The position numbers and the translations under genes are program-made. Positions 44,183 to 55,270 of a stretch of DNA of 64,000 nucleotides are shown here, piece by piece. Source of the stretch: Geminicoccus roseus DSM 18922 (GTDB lineage Bacteria; Pseudomonadota; Alphaproteobacteria; Geminicoccales; Geminicoccaceae); assembly GCF_000427665.1 (NCBI RefSeq), contig NZ_KE386572.1, positions 2,504,196 through 2,568,195 of the forward strand, in the 5' to 3' direction. The notes beneath the pieces are model-generated. The model searched no databases and was not told the origin of the DNA. It was given only the letters and a program-made list of their open reading frames with translations. Every line of letters begins with the position of its first letter. The first letter of the stretch is position 1.

Positions 44183-45210
44183 GCGAGCGGCTGATCGACG
44201 CCCTCGAACAGACCGACGACCTGGACCGCTCGCTGCGGCCGCAACGGCTGGCGGAGTTCGTCGGCCAGGCCCGCCAGCGCGCCAATCTCGAGGTGTTCAT
44301 CGAGGCGGCCAAGGCGCGCCACGACCCGCTGGACCATGTGCTGTTCGCCGGGCCGCCGGGCCTGGGCAAGACCACGCTCGCCCAGATCCTGGCGGCCGAG
44401 CTGGGTGTCGGCTTCCGCATGACCAGCGGGCCGATCATCGCCCGGGCCGGCGACCTGGCGGCGCTGCTCACCAACCTGCAGCCGCGCGACGTCCTGTTCA
44501 TCGACGAGATCCACCGGCTGTCGCCAGCGATCGAGGAAGTCCTCTATCCGGCGATGGAGGACTTCCAGCTCGACCTGATGATCGGGGAGGGGCCCTCGGC
44601 GCGCTCGGTGCGGATCGACGTGCAGCCGTTCACCCTGGTCGGCGCCACCACCCGCTCCGGCCTGCTGACCACGCCGCTGCGCGACCGGTTCGGGATCCAT
44701 GCCCGGCTGGAGTTCTACACGATCGAGGAGCTGGTCTCGATCCTGCGTCGGGGCGCCAGGTTGCTGGGCTTCGAGCTGGCCGAGGACGGCGCGGTCGAGA
44801 TCGCCAGGCGCGCCCGGGGCACGCCGCGGGTGGCGACCCGGCTCCTGCGCCGGGTGCGTGACTTCGCCACGGTGGAGCGGGCCCGCGCGGTCGACCGGGA
44901 GCTGGCCGACCGGGCGCTGCTGCGGCTGGACGTGGACCGGCTGGGCCTGGACACGCTGGACCGGCGCTACCTGAAGATGATCGCCGGCGCCTATGGCGGC
45001 GGGCCGGTGGGGATCGAGACCCTGTCGGCGGCCCTGGCGGAGGAGCGCGACACCATCGAGGAGACGGTCGAGCCGTTCCTGATCCAGCAGGGCCTGGTGC
45101 AGCGCACCCCGCGCGGGCGGATGCTGACCCGCCCGGCCTGGCTGCATCTGGGCGAGCAGCCGCCGGCCTCGTTCGAGCAGGGCTCGATGTTCGAGGAACT
45201 GCCGGAATGA
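44179..45210 (+). CDS. ruvB: Holliday junction branch-migration ATPase RuvB
   Basis: 343-residue AAA+ motor. [13 protein letters not shown] precedes Walker [10 protein letters not shown]; Walker B is FIDEIHRL; sensor 1 is [10 protein letters not shown]; the arginine finger region is [14 protein letters not shown]; and a winged-helix end follows ([17 protein letters not shown]). It overlaps ruvA and ybgC by four bases each. Confidence 0.97.
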   Translation: MSERLIDALEQTDDLDRSLRPQRLAEFVGQARQRANLEVFIEAAKARHDPLDHVLFAGPPGLGKTTLAQILAAELGVGFRMTSGPIIARAGDLAALLTNLQPRDVLFIDEIHRLSPAIEEVLYPAMEDFQLDLMIGEGPSARSVRIDVQPFTLVGATTRSGLLTTPLRDRFGIHARLEFYTIEELVSILRRGARLLGFELAEDGAVEIARRARGTPRVATRLLRRVRDFATVERARAVDRELADRALLRLDVDRLGLDTLDRRYLKMIAGAYGGGPVGIETLSAALAEERDTIEETVEPFLIQQGLVQRTPRGRMLTRPAWLHLGEQPPASFEQGSMFEELPE

Positions 45211-45617
45211 CCGGCGTCCATGCCATGCCGCTGCGGGTCTATTACGAGGACACCGACGCCGGCGGGATCGTCTACCACGCCAACTACCTGCGCTTCGCCG
45301 AGCGGGCCCGCACCGAGTGGCTGCGGACCCTGGGCTTCGACCATCCGGGCCTGCTCGAGACCTTCGGGGTGATGTTCACGGTCCGGCGCTGCGACGCGGT
45401 GTTCCTGGTGCCGGCGCGGCTGGACGACGAGTTGCGGGTGGAGACCCGGGTGGCGCGGATCGAGGGGGTGCGGATCCACCTGGACCAGGTCGTGCTGCTG
45501 GGCGAACGCCGCCTCGTCACGGTCGCGGTGGAACTGGTCCTGGTCGACCGCCGGGTACGCCCGGTGCGGCCGCCGGCAGCCCTGCGCAGCCTGCTCGAGC
45601 CGATGGCGGAACCGTGA
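45207..45617 (+). CDS. ybgC: Tol-Pal-associated acyl-CoA thioesterase YbgC
   Basis: 136-residue hot-dog thioesterase. The signature [19 protein letters not shown] contains the catalytic Asp; EWLRTLGF follows. Acts on short- or medium-chain acyl-CoA and is usually encoded with tolQRA. ATG overlaps the ruvB stop. A 187-base gap, the largest in this stretch, separates it from tolQ. Confidence 0.95.
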   Translation: MTGVHAMPLRVYYEDTDAGGIVYHANYLRFAERARTEWLRTLGFDHPGLLETFGVMFTVRRCDAVFLVPARLDDELRVETRVARIEGVRIHLDQVVLLGERRLVTVAVELVLVDRRVRPVRPPAALRSLLEPMAEP

Positions 45618-45659
45618 TCCGCGCCGGACGCAAGGCCTATTTGCCGCCCAAGGGTTCCG

Positions 45660-45700
45660 CTTGACACAACATCATGCCTATGGTGCAGGTGCACAGCGGG
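45660..45700 (+). promoter_or_regulatory. possible tolQ promoter
   Basis: A consensus -35 hexamer TTGACA lies at 45661-45666, in the 187-base gap before tolQ. A TATGGT lies only 12 bases further, too close for a standard sigma-70 spacing, and no better -10 is clear. Position fits a promoter for the tol-pal genes; sequence support is partial. Confidence 0.3.
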
Positions 45701-45804
45701 AAAGCCAGCCGAGTCCATCGTCTTAGCTGAAGTTCCTGATCTTATTAGTCTTTTCGGCGACGCGCCGACTTCGCCGCCGTCTCCGACCCGGACCGCCGAG
45801 AACC

Positions 45805-46527
45805 ATGGATCCCAACCTCGTCACCGCCGCTCCTATCGCGACGCCGGAAGCCGCGCTGTCCATCTGGGCCCTGGTCATGCAGGCCGACCTGGTGGTCAAG
45901 TCGGTGATGGTCATCCTGGCCCTGGCCTCCCTGTGGTGCTGGGCCGTGATCTTCGAGAAGATCTGGCGCCTGGCCTCGCTCAAGCGCCGCACCAGCGGAT
46001 TTGAACGCCTGTTCTGGTCGGGCGCGCCGCTGGAGGACCTGTACCGCCGCCTCGCCAAGCGTCCCGACCATCCGATGGCGATGATGTTCGCCACTGCCAT
46101 GGAGGAATGGCGGGAAGCGCCGCGCAGCGCCGTGCGCGACGGCGGCGACCACCTGCTGGAGCGGATCGGCCGGGTGATGCGCCTGGCCATGGACCGCGAG
46201 CTGGTGGTCCTGGAGCGCAGCGTGCCCTCGCTCGCCACGATCGGCTCGGTGGCCCCGTTCCTCGGCCTGTTCGGCACGGTCTGGGGGATCATGAACAGCT
46301 TCACCGCGATCGCGGTCTCGAAGAACACCACGCTCACCGTGGTGGCGCCCGGGATCGCCGAAGCCCTGTTCGCGACCGCGGTGGGCTTGGCCGCGGCCAT
46401 CCCGGCGGTGGTCGCCTACAACAAGCTGTCCGGCGAGATCGACCGCTATGCCGACCGGCTGGAAAGCTTCGGCGAGGAGTTCCAGGTGGTGCTCGCCCGG
46501 GAGATCGAGGCGAGCAGGGCGGCCTGA
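45805..46527 (+). CDS. tolQ: Tol-Pal system proton-channel protein TolQ
   Basis: 240-residue inner-membrane protein, ExbB/MotA family, part of the TolQRA proton-driven motor for outer-membrane constriction. Three membrane segments: about 32-55 (with LVVKSVMVILALASLWCWAV), 140-165 (VAPFLGLFGTVWGIMNSF) and 180-205 (ATAVGLAAAIPAVVAYN). All family motifs are intact. Confidence 0.96.
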   Translation: MDPNLVTAAPIATPEAALSIWALVMQADLVVKSVMVILALASLWCWAVIFEKIWRLASLKRRTSGFERLFWSGAPLEDLYRRLAKRPDHPMAMMFATAMEEWREAPRSAVRDGGDHLLERIGRVMRLAMDRELVVLERSVPSLATIGSVAPFLGLFGTVWGIMNSFTAIAVSKNTTLTVVAPGIAEALFATAVGLAAAIPAVVAYNKLSGEIDRYADRLESFGEEFQVVLAREIEASRAA

Positions 46528-46529
46528 CC

Positions 46530-47006
46530 ATGGCGGGAAGCTCCATCCCCACCCACGGCACCACGCGCCGCGGCCGGCGCCGGCGCCGGCCGATGTCCGA
46601 GCCGAACGTCACGCCGATGGTCGACGTGATGCTGGTGCTGCTGATCGTGTTCATGGTGGCCGCGCCGCTCCTGACCGCCGGGGTCTCGGTCGACCTGCCG
46701 CAGGCCCAGAGCTCGCTCCTGCCAGGCCAGGACGAGCCGCTCTCGGTGACGGTCGGCCGCGACGGCAAGGTCTACCTGCAGGAGAGCGAGATCGCCGTGG
46801 ACCAGCTGGGCCCGCGCCTGCAGGCGGTCACCCAGCGCAACCAGGAGGCGCGGATCTTCGTGCGGGGCGACCAGGCGGTGAACTACGGCCAGGTGATGGC
46901 GGTGATGGGGGCGATCCACTCCGCCGGCTTCACCAAGGTGGCGCTGCTGACCCAGGTTCCCGAGGGCGCGGCCGCGGCACCGTCCCCGGGCGGCAGCGGC
47001 ACATGA
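46530..47006 (+). CDS. tolR: Tol-Pal system protein TolR
   Basis: 158-residue ExbD-family protein. The membrane segment carries the proton-path Asp in SEPNVTPMVDVMLVLLIVFM; the periplasmic domain follows (VSVDLPQAQ...IFVRGDQAVNYGQVMAVMGA). An Arg-rich cytoplasmic N-terminus precedes it. ATG 46530 is two bases after the tolQ stop. Confidence 0.96.
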   Translation: MAGSSIPTHGTTRRGRRRRRPMSEPNVTPMVDVMLVLLIVFMVAAPLLTAGVSVDLPQAQSSLLPGQDEPLSVTVGRDGKVYLQESEIAVDQLGPRLQAVTQRNQEARIFVRGDQAVNYGQVMAVMGAIHSAGFTKVALLTQVPEGAAAAPSPGGSGT

Positions 47007-47035
47007 GCGCCAGGCGCGTCGGCGGGTGATCGGAC

Positions 47036-48076
47036 GTGCGTAAGTCCCTGCTCGCTTCGGCCGGCTTCCACGCGCTCGTGGCCGGCATCCTGTGGTTCGG
47101 CCTGCCCGAGTTCGGCCAGCCGCTGCCCGAGGATGGCGGTCTCACCATCGACCTGGTGACCGAGATTCCCGTCGAGCAGCCACGCCCGCAGCCCGCGGCG
47201 CAGGCACCGCTCCCGGAGCGCCAGGCCGCCTCGCGCCAGGAGGAGCCCACGCCGGAGAAGCCCAAGGAGCTTCCGAAAGCGCCGCCACCTCCGCCGCCGC
47301 CACCTCCGCCACCTCCGCCGCCACCGGCACCGCCGCCACCTCCGCCGCCACCGGCACCGCCGCCACCTCCGCCGCCGCCGGCACCGCCGCCTCCGCCGCC
47401 GCCGGCACCACCGCCGCCACCTCCTCCGCCGCCGCCTGTGCCGGCGCCGGAGCCCAAACCCGCACCGGAGCCGCCGCCACCACCCCCGCCACCACCGCCG
47501 CCCCCTCCGGCTCCGCCACCGCCGCCGGCGCCACCGCCGCCGCCGGTTCCGGCACCGCCAAAGAGCAAGCCCAAGCCGCCGCAGGCCAAGCCCGCGCCGG
47601 CGAAGGAGACGCCCAGGCCGGCCGAGCCCGAAGACGATTTCAACGCGCTGCTGAAGAGCGTGGAGAACCTCGACAAGCGGGTGCGGGCCGACGAGCAGCG
47701 CGACGGCAATGGCCAGGTTGCGGCGAACGACCTGCCGAGCGCCGGGCAGCGCGGGCCGCGGACGCCGCGCCTGGGCGCGGCCGGCCTGGGCGCGATGGTG
47801 CGCGAGCAGATCGAGCCCTGCTGGAACGTTCCCGCGGGCGCCCGGGGTCTTGCCGGGATGAGCGTCGGCATCAATCTCCGGCTGCTGCCCGATGGCCGGG
47901 TGCAGAGCGCGGAGCCGGTCGAGGCTGCGCGGATGCGCGCCGACCCGGTGTTCCGGGCCGTGGCGGAAAGCGCCCAGCGGGCGGCCCTGCAGTGCTCGCC
48001 GCTCCGGCTGCCGCGCGAGGACTACGACATGTGGAAAGACATCATCATGAATTTCCGCCCCGACCAGATGGGTTGA
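47036..48076 (+). CDS. tolA: Tol-Pal system protein TolA, polyproline type
   Basis: 346-residue protein spanning the periplasm between TolQR and Pal/TolB. GTG start; one membrane segment (about 8-26). The middle domain (about 82-190) is almost entirely proline with single Ala, Val or Glu spacers, in place of the Ala/Lys/Glu alpha-helix of E. coli TolA. The C-terminal domain (about 235-346) fits TolA/TonB-C: VREQIEPCWNVPAGA, VGINLRLLPDGRV, ALQCSPLRLP. The proline DNA (47281-47560) is a repetitive CCGCCACCT/CCGGCACCG tract. Identified by position as much as by sequence. Confidence 0.9.
   Translation: MRKSLLASAGFHALVAGILWFGLPEFGQPLPEDGGLTIDLVTEIPVEQPRPQPAAQAPLPERQAASRQEEPTPEKPKELPKAPPPPPPPPPPPPPPPAPPPPPPPPAPPPPPPPPAPPPPPPPAPPPPPPPPPPVPAPEPKPAPEPPPPPPPPPPPPPAPPPPPAPPPPPVPAPPKSKPKPPQAKPAPAKETPRPAEPEDDFNALLKSVENLDKRVRADEQRDGNGQVAANDLPSAGQRGPRTPRLGAAGLGAMVREQIEPCWNVPAGARGLAGMSVGINLRLLPDGRVQSAEPVEAARMRADPVFRAVAESAQRAALQCSPLRLPREDYDMWKDIIMNFRPDQMG
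47281..47560 (+). repeat. proline-codon repeat tract in tolA
   Basis: About 280 bases of near-perfect trinucleotide and larger repeats (CCN with units such as CCGCCACCTCCGCCGCCACC) encoding polyproline. Such DNA is prone to length change by slippage in 3-base steps, which would alter the length of the TolA rod without breaking the frame. Confidence 0.8.
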
Positions 48077-48102
48077 GCACGGTCGGCAGGGAGGCCAGCC
48101 TC

Positions 48103-49464
48103 GTGAGACATTTCATCGACCCAACCCGGCCCGATCTCCTGGTCCGGCCGCTGCTCGGCCGGCGCGTCTTCCTGGCGGGATCGGCGGCGGTGCTCGCGGC
48201 CGGCGCGGCCGGACCCGTGCAGGGCCAGCTCGCGGTCGACATCACCCGCGGGGTGGTGGCGCCGATCCCGATCGCGATCAGCCCGTTCGCGGCCGATGGC
48301 GGGCAGGCGGCGTCCCTGGCCACCCAGATCGCCGACGTGATCTCGGCCGACCTGGACGGGTCGCGGCTGTTCGAGACGATCGACCGGCGCGCCTACATCC
48401 AGAGCCCGCAGGAACTGCGGGAGATCCCCCGGTTCGGCGACTGGCGGCAGATCAACGCCCAGGCCCTAGTGAGCGGCACCATCGCCGAGACGGGGACCGG
48501 GCTGGCCGTCGAGTTCCGCCTCTGGGACGTGCTGGCCGGCTCGCAGATGGCGGGGCTGCGGATCGACGCGCCGGCCGCGTCCTGGCGGCGGATCGCGCAC
48601 AAGATCGCCGACGCGATCTACGAGCGGATCACCGGCGAGAAGGGCTATTTCGACACCCGGATCGTCTATGTCAGCGAGACCGGGCCCAAGGCGAAGCGGA
48701 TCACCCGGGTGGCGCTGATGGACCAGGACGGCGCCAACCACCGCTTCCTGACCGACGGCCAGGAGCTGGTCTTCGGGCCGCGCTTCTCGCCGGACACGCG
48801 GCGGGTCGCCTACCTGCTCTACCGGGGGATGCGGCCGCGGGTGTATATCCGCGACATCGACGGCGGCCGGGAGCAGGTGCTGCTCGACACCGACGGCATG
48901 AACTTCGCGCCGCGCTTCTCGCCCGACGGAAACACCGCGCTGATCACGGTCAACCAGGGCGGGAACTTCAACATCGTCGCGGTCAATTTGGGAACGCGCG
49001 CGCAACGCGACATCACCACCGGCAACGGCATCTCGACCTCGCCGTCCTTCTCGCCGGACGGCAGCCGGATCGTGTTCAACAGCGACCGTTCCGGCCGGCC
49101 GCATCTGTTCGTCACCGGCACCGGCGGCGGCCCGGTGCAGCGGATCTCCTATGGCGAGGGCCAGTACGGCAGCCCGGCCTGGTCACCGCGCGGCGACATG
49201 ATCGCCTTCGTCAACATCAAGCAGCGCAGCTTCCATATCGGCGTCATGCGGCCTGATGGCAGTGACGAGCGGCTGATCACGCGTAGTTGGCAGGATGAAG
49301 CGCCGACCTGGTCGCCCAATGGTCGTGTCGTTCTTTTTCAACGAACCGAGCCGGGCGGAACAACCAAGCGGCTTTATCAAATTGATGTGTCCGGACACAA
49401 TGAACGTCTGGTGCCGACACCACTGGATGCTTCGGATCCGGATTGGTCGCGCTTGATTCCGTAA
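48103..49464 (+). CDS. tolB: Tol-Pal system beta-propeller protein TolB
   Basis: 453-residue periplasmic protein. The N-terminal domain (about 42-175) has LAVDITRGVVAPIPIAI and VSGTIAETGTGLAVEFRLWD; the six-bladed propeller follows with repeats such as FGPRFSPDTRRVAYL, FAPRFSPDGNTALI and GSPAWSPRGDMIAFV. GTG 48103 is preceded by GGGAGG. The signal peptide carries a twin-arginine motif (GRRVFLAG, Arg20-Arg21) rather than a plain Sec signal, so it may use Tat. Confidence 0.96.
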   Translation: MRHFIDPTRPDLLVRPLLGRRVFLAGSAAVLAAGAAGPVQGQLAVDITRGVVAPIPIAISPFAADGGQAASLATQIADVISADLDGSRLFETIDRRAYIQSPQELREIPRFGDWRQINAQALVSGTIAETGTGLAVEFRLWDVLAGSQMAGLRIDAPAASWRRIAHKIADAIYERITGEKGYFDTRIVYVSETGPKAKRITRVALMDQDGANHRFLTDGQELVFGPRFSPDTRRVAYLLYRGMRPRVYIRDIDGGREQVLLDTDGMNFAPRFSPDGNTALITVNQGGNFNIVAVNLGTRAQRDITTGNGISTSPSFSPDGSRIVFNSDRSGRPHLFVTGTGGGPVQRISYGEGQYGSPAWSPRGDMIAFVNIKQRSFHIGVMRPDGSDERLITRSWQDEAPTWSPNGRVVLFQRTEPGGTTKRLYQIDVSGHNERLVPTPLDASDPDWSRLIP

Positions 49465-49566
49465 CCGGTGCTTCTATAAGGGGCACGTGACAGAAATCGT
49501 GTCCAGGTTGATAGTGTCCTTTCCTGCCACATCTTCGCGGCAAGAAGTCGCCGCTGGGAATTGCCG

Positions 49567-50073
49567 ATGAAACTCGCTCTCCTTCCCGTTGCCGCGGCTA
49601 CCCTCCTGCTGGCGGCCTGCAGTTCGACCCCGAGCGATTCGACCGCGAATGCCGGCGGCGGCATCACCACGACCGACACGTCCGGTCTGGCAGGCGGCGC
49701 GGCGGCGGCGGGCAGCCAGGCCGACCTGGAACAGAATGTCGGCGACCGCGTCTATTTCGGCTACGACAGCACCGCGCTGGACGAGGAGGCCCGCGCCACC
49801 CTGCAGCGCCAGGCGACCTGGCTGCAGCAATACCCCTCGGTCTCGGCCACCGTGGAGGGCCATACCGACGAGCGCGGCACCCGCGAGTACAACCTGGCGT
49901 TGGGCGAGCGCCGCGCCTCGGCGGCAGCCCGCTACCTGTCCAGCCTGGGCATCGGCGAGAGCCGGCTGGTGACGATCTCCTACGGCAAGGACCGGCCCGC
50001 CGATCCGGGCAGCGACGAAGCCGCCTGGGCGAAGAACCGCCGCGCGGTTACGGTGATCAACGCCACCAACTGA
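49567..50073 (+). CDS. pal: peptidoglycan-associated lipoprotein Pal
   Basis: 168-residue outer-membrane lipoprotein. Lipobox LLLAAC puts the acylated Cys near residue 18. After a Gly/Ala/Thr linker the OmpA-C domain (about 60-168) shows VYFGYDSTALDEEA, EGHTDERGTREYNLALGERR and YGKDRPADPGSDEAAWAKNR, including the Asp and Arg that bind diaminopimelate. ATG 49567 is preferred to the TTG two codons earlier. Confidence 0.97.
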   Translation: MKLALLPVAAATLLLAACSSTPSDSTANAGGGITTTDTSGLAGGAAAAGSQADLEQNVGDRVYFGYDSTALDEEARATLQRQATWLQQYPSVSATVEGHTDERGTREYNLALGERRASAAARYLSSLGIGESRLVTISYGKDRPADPGSDEAAWAKNRRAVTVINATN

Positions 50074-50075
50074 GC

Positions 50076-50107
50076 ATCGCGGGAACGGTCCCGGCCGTTC
50101 CCGCGAT
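50076..50107 (+). terminator. perfect 13-bp hairpin between pal and cpoB
   Basis: ATCGCGGGAACGG (50076-50088), loop TCCCGG, and the exact complement at 50095-50107. It starts two bases after the pal stop. There is no T run, so it is more likely a 3'-end stabiliser or partial attenuator that keeps pal message abundant relative to cpoB. Confidence 0.55.
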
Positions 50108-50143
50108 CGAGGCGATGTCGTCACGTCCGGGTCGTGAGGTAGG

Positions 50144-50980
50144 ATGCGCGTGCACTTGTCGAGACTAGCCCTGCTGCTGGCGTTCATGCTGTCGATGGCC
50201 GGCCAGCCGGCCTCGGCGCAGACCGCGGACGCGCGCAAGGTCGCCGACCTGGAGGCGCGGATCCTGTCCTTGGAAGAAGAGATCCGCCAGCTGCGCGGGC
50301 GGGTCGAAGAAGCCGAGTACCAGGCCCGGGAAGCGAACCAGCGGATGGAGCGGCTGCTGGCCGATGTGGATGCCCGCCTCCAGGGCGTCGAACCGTCGCC
50401 GGCGCCGGGCGGTCCGAATGGCGGCGCGGCGGCGCCGGTCGCCGGGGCCTCTGCCGCCGGCGCCGCCGTGGCGACGGCGCCCAGCAGCGCCGAGCCCGGC
50501 GTGATCGGGACCCTGCCGCGCGACGCCCTACTGGGCCTGCCGGAGCCGCCGCCGGAGCCCGCGGTGCCGGCGGGCAGCGCCCTGGTCAGCGGCTCGGCGC
50601 GCGACCGCTTCGATGCGGGCATGGCCCGGGTCAAGGCGGGGGACTGGGCCGGGGCCGAGGCGGCGTTCGCCTCGGTGGTGGCGTCGTCGCCGGACGACCC
50701 GCTGGCCCCCAACGCCGCCTACTGGCAGGCGGAAACCTACTACGCGCGCAAGGACTGGCCCCAGGCAGCGGCCGGGTTTGCCCGCAACGTCCGCACCTAT
50801 GGCGAGGACGCCATCCGCTCGCCGGACAATCTCCTCAAGCTCGGCATGTCCCTGGTGCGCCTGGGCGACACCCAGAAGGCCTGCGCGGCGTTTGCCGAGT
50901 TCGACCGCCGCTACCCTGGCGCTCCCGCTGCCCTCAAGCAGATGGCGGGCCGGGAGAAGGCCAGCGCCGGCTGCAGCTGA
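50144..50980 (+). CDS. cpoB: Tol-Pal system protein CpoB (YbgF)
   Basis: 278-residue periplasmic protein that coordinates peptidoglycan synthesis with outer-membrane constriction. Signal peptide ends at about residue 25 (ASAQT). A trimeric coiled coil follows (about 30-75; LEEEIRQLRGRVEEAEYQAR), then an Ala/Pro linker and a TPR domain (about 150-278) with FDAGMARVKAGDWAGAEAAF and NAAYWQAETYYARKDWPQAA. Length and order match the family. Confidence 0.95.
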   Translation: MRVHLSRLALLLAFMLSMAGQPASAQTADARKVADLEARILSLEEEIRQLRGRVEEAEYQAREANQRMERLLADVDARLQGVEPSPAPGGPNGGAAAPVAGASAAGAAVATAPSSAEPGVIGTLPRDALLGLPEPPPEPAVPAGSALVSGSARDRFDAGMARVKAGDWAGAEAAFASVVASSPDDPLAPNAAYWQAETYYARKDWPQAAAGFARNVRTYGEDAIRSPDNLLKLGMSLVRLGDTQKACAAFAEFDRRYPGAPAALKQMAGREKASAGCS

Positions 50981-51059
50981 CCTGATCCCGCCCCTGGACG
51001 GGGCCTCCATCCCGTCCTCCGAAGGGAGGTCTCCGCTCGATGCAGCCTTTGCCCGGGCG

Positions 51060-52073
51060 ATGGCCGGGTTCGGCCCGTTCGAGCCCCGGCCAAAGGTCGC
51101 GGTGGCGGTCTCCGGCGGGGCCGACAGCGTCTGCCTGGCCATATTGGCCGACGCCTGGACTGCGGAGAGGCAAGGCGAGATCCGGGCCTTCGTGGTCGAC
51201 CATGGCCTGCGCGAGGGCTCGGCGGCGGAAGCCCGGCTGGTGCTCGGACGCCTGGAGGCGCTGGGCATTGCCGGCCAGGTCCTGTGCTGGCGGCACGACC
51301 CCGTCGCCAGCCGGATCCAGCAGCGGGCCAGGGAAGCCCGCTATGCGCTGCTGGAAGAGGCCGTCGCCGCTTGGGGCGCCCTGCACCTGCTGCTCGGGCA
51401 CCATGCCGACGACCAGGCCGAAACCGTGGCGATGCGCCGGGCGCGTGGCAGCGGGCCGCTCGGGCTGAGCGGCATGCCCGCGGTGTCCGAGCGCGCAAGG
51501 ATCCGGATCCTCCGGCCGCTCCTGCATCTGCCCAAGGCGCAGCTGGTCGCCGAGCTGCAGGCCAGGGGGATCCCCTGGGTGGAGGACCCGAGCAACCGGG
51601 ACCAGCGCTTCGCCCGCGCCCGGCTGCGCCGCCAGGGAGGCCTGCCGGAACGTGCCGCCGCCGAGGCGCGCTGTCGCCTGGACGAGGGGGTGGCCCGATT
51701 CCTGGCCGCGCATGGCTGGATCGCGCCGGACCGGCGGGTATGGTTCGAGCGGGCCCCCTTCAGGGCGCTGGCTCCCGACATGGCGCGGCATCTGCTGGGC
51801 CGGGTCATTGCAGCCATGACCGATCGACCCTACCTGCCGTCCGGGACGGGACTTGCCCGGCTCGCCCAGGAGGTGCAGGTGGGCGCCCCCGGCGCCGCCA
51901 CCCTGGGAGGCTGCCTCGTTCGCCATGGCGAGCGCTGGGTGCGGATCCGGCCCGAGCGGGTGCACGGCCTGCCCTGGCGTCCTCCCATACCGCTCGCGCC
52001 GGTTCCTTTTGGCGCAGGTGCGGACGCAGCGACGATCTTGCTTCACTCGCCAGGGAACTTATGTTCCACGTAA
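51060..52073 (+). CDS. tilS: tRNA(Ile)-lysidine synthetase
   Basis: At least 337 residues. Converts C34 of tRNA-Ile2 (CAU) to lysidine using ATP. The PP-loop [12 protein letters not shown] is near residue 13; [17 protein letters not shown] and a [14 protein letters not shown] block follow. The start is uncertain: family alignment suggests the protein begins earlier ([16 protein letters not shown]), and a good GAAGGGAGG lies at 51021-51029, but no ATG, GTG or TTG is in frame there. ATG 51060 is the first standard in-frame codon. Confidence 0.9.
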   Translation: MAGFGPFEPRPKVAVAVSGGADSVCLAILADAWTAERQGEIRAFVVDHGLREGSAAEARLVLGRLEALGIAGQVLCWRHDPVASRIQQRAREARYALLEEAVAAWGALHLLLGHHADDQAETVAMRRARGSGPLGLSGMPAVSERARIRILRPLLHLPKAQLVAELQARGIPWVEDPSNRDQRFARARLRRQGGLPERAAAEARCRLDEGVARFLAAHGWIAPDRRVWFERAPFRALAPDMARHLLGRVIAAMTDRPYLPSGTGLARLAQEVQVGAPGAATLGGCLVRHGERWVRIRPERVHGLPWRPPIPLAPVPFGAGADAATILLHSPGNLCST

Positions 52074-52137
52074 TAGCGGTATTCTGCCTAGCGTTCGGGT
52101 CTGGCAGGATCGCCCGCACCGGACGAGGCACGGCTAC

Positions 52138-54084
<1,947 letters not shown>

Positions 54085-54130
54085 TCGATCGTTACCGGCG
54101 GCTCTTCCGGGCCGCCCAGCCAGAGAAGGG

Positions 54131-54160
54131 AAGGGGAGCCGGCGACGGCTCCCCTTTCGC
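54131..54160 (+). terminator. intrinsic terminator-like hairpin between ftsH and folP
   Basis: AAGGGGAGCC (54131-54140), loop GGCGAC, GGCTCCCCTT (54147-54156) then T and CGC. A 10-bp stem with a short T tail 46 bases after the ftsH stop. It would end ftsH transcription or be read through into folP, whose start is only 10 bases beyond the stem. Confidence 0.6.
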
Positions 54161-54165
54161 ATGAG

Positions 54166-55203
54166 ATGAGCGCACGGACCTATCTGGAACCGCTGGGCCT
54201 CCTGCACGGCCCGACCGCCGCCGCGGCGATCGCGGCCGGCTGCGCCCTGCCGCTTGGCGAGGAGGCGGCCTTCACCGCCGGCCGGGTGCTGCGGCGGGAC
54301 GGGGAGGCGGTGGAGGAGCGGATCCTGCCGGCCGCCGCTCTCCTGGAATCGGCGGACCCGGCGATGGCCGGGCGCCTGGCCCGGCTGGCGCGGCCGGCGG
54401 GGCCGGTGCGGATCATGGGCGTGGTCAACGTGACCCCGGACAGCTTTTCCGACGGCGGCCGCTGGTTCGGCCGGGATGCCGCGATTGCCCATGGGCTGGC
54501 CCTGGCGGCGGCAGGAGCTGCCATCCTGGACGTGGGCGGGGAAAGCACCCGGCCGGGCGCCGAGCCAGTTCCTCCCGCCGAGGAGATCGAGCGGATCGTC
54601 GAGGTGGTGCGGGCCCTTTCAGGCCATGGCTGCACCGTCTCGGTCGACACGCGCAACGCCTCGACCATGGCGGCCGCGCTCGACGCAGGAGCCACCATCG
54701 TCAACGACGTGACCGCCCTGCGCCACGACCCGGCCGCCATGGCGGTGGTGGCGGAGGGCGGCTGTCCGGTCGTGCTGATGCACAGCCAGGGCGAGCCGCG
54801 CACCATGCAGGCCGATCCGCGCTACCAGCGGGCCTGCCTGGACGTGTTCGACCATCTGGAGGAGCGGATCGCCGCCTGCGCCGCCCATGGGATCGGCACC
54901 GAGCGGATCATCCTCGATCCGGGGATCGGCTTCGGCAAGCGCGCCGGACACAGCCTGGACGTCCTGCAGCACCTGGCGATGCTGCGCACGCTCGGCTGCG
55001 ACCTGCTGGTGGGCGTGTCGCGCAAGAGCCTGATCGCCCATGTCGCCGGCGACCGGAACCTGGCTCCGACCGAGCGGGTGCCGGGCTCGCTGGCGGCGGC
55101 CCTGGCGGGTGTCGGGCGAGGAGCCAGCATCATCCGGGTGCACGACGTGGCGGAAACACGTCAGGCCCTGGCGCTGGCCCGCGCGGTGGACGTCGCCGCC
55201 TAG
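54166..55203 (+). CDS. folP: dihydropteroate synthase
   Basis: 345-residue TIM-barrel enzyme of folate synthesis, the sulfonamide target. Core motifs: MGVVNVTPDSFSDGG, DVGGESTRPGAEPV, SVDTRNASTM, LMHSQGEPRTMQ, DPGIGFGKRAGHSLDVL, GVSRKSLI. The N-terminal 80 residues are an extension beyond the common 270-280-residue form. No ribosome-binding site is evident before ATG 54166, partly because the hairpin lies there. The usual neighbour glmM does not follow. Confidence 0.95.
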   Translation: MSARTYLEPLGLLHGPTAAAAIAAGCALPLGEEAAFTAGRVLRRDGEAVEERILPAAALLESADPAMAGRLARLARPAGPVRIMGVVNVTPDSFSDGGRWFGRDAAIAHGLALAAAGAAILDVGGESTRPGAEPVPPAEEIERIVEVVRALSGHGCTVSVDTRNASTMAAALDAGATIVNDVTALRHDPAAMAVVAEGGCPVVLMHSQGEPRTMQADPRYQRACLDVFDHLEERIAACAAHGIGTERIILDPGIGFGKRAGHSLDVLQHLAMLRTLGCDLLVGVSRKSLIAHVAGDRNLAPTERVPGSLAAALAGVGRGASIIRVHDVAETRQALALARAVDVAA

Positions 55204-55270
55204 GGCCCGCAGGAGACCCGGCTGCCCAGGGCCGGGCAACCCGGCGGGGGGTGCGGATCGAAGCTGCGGG

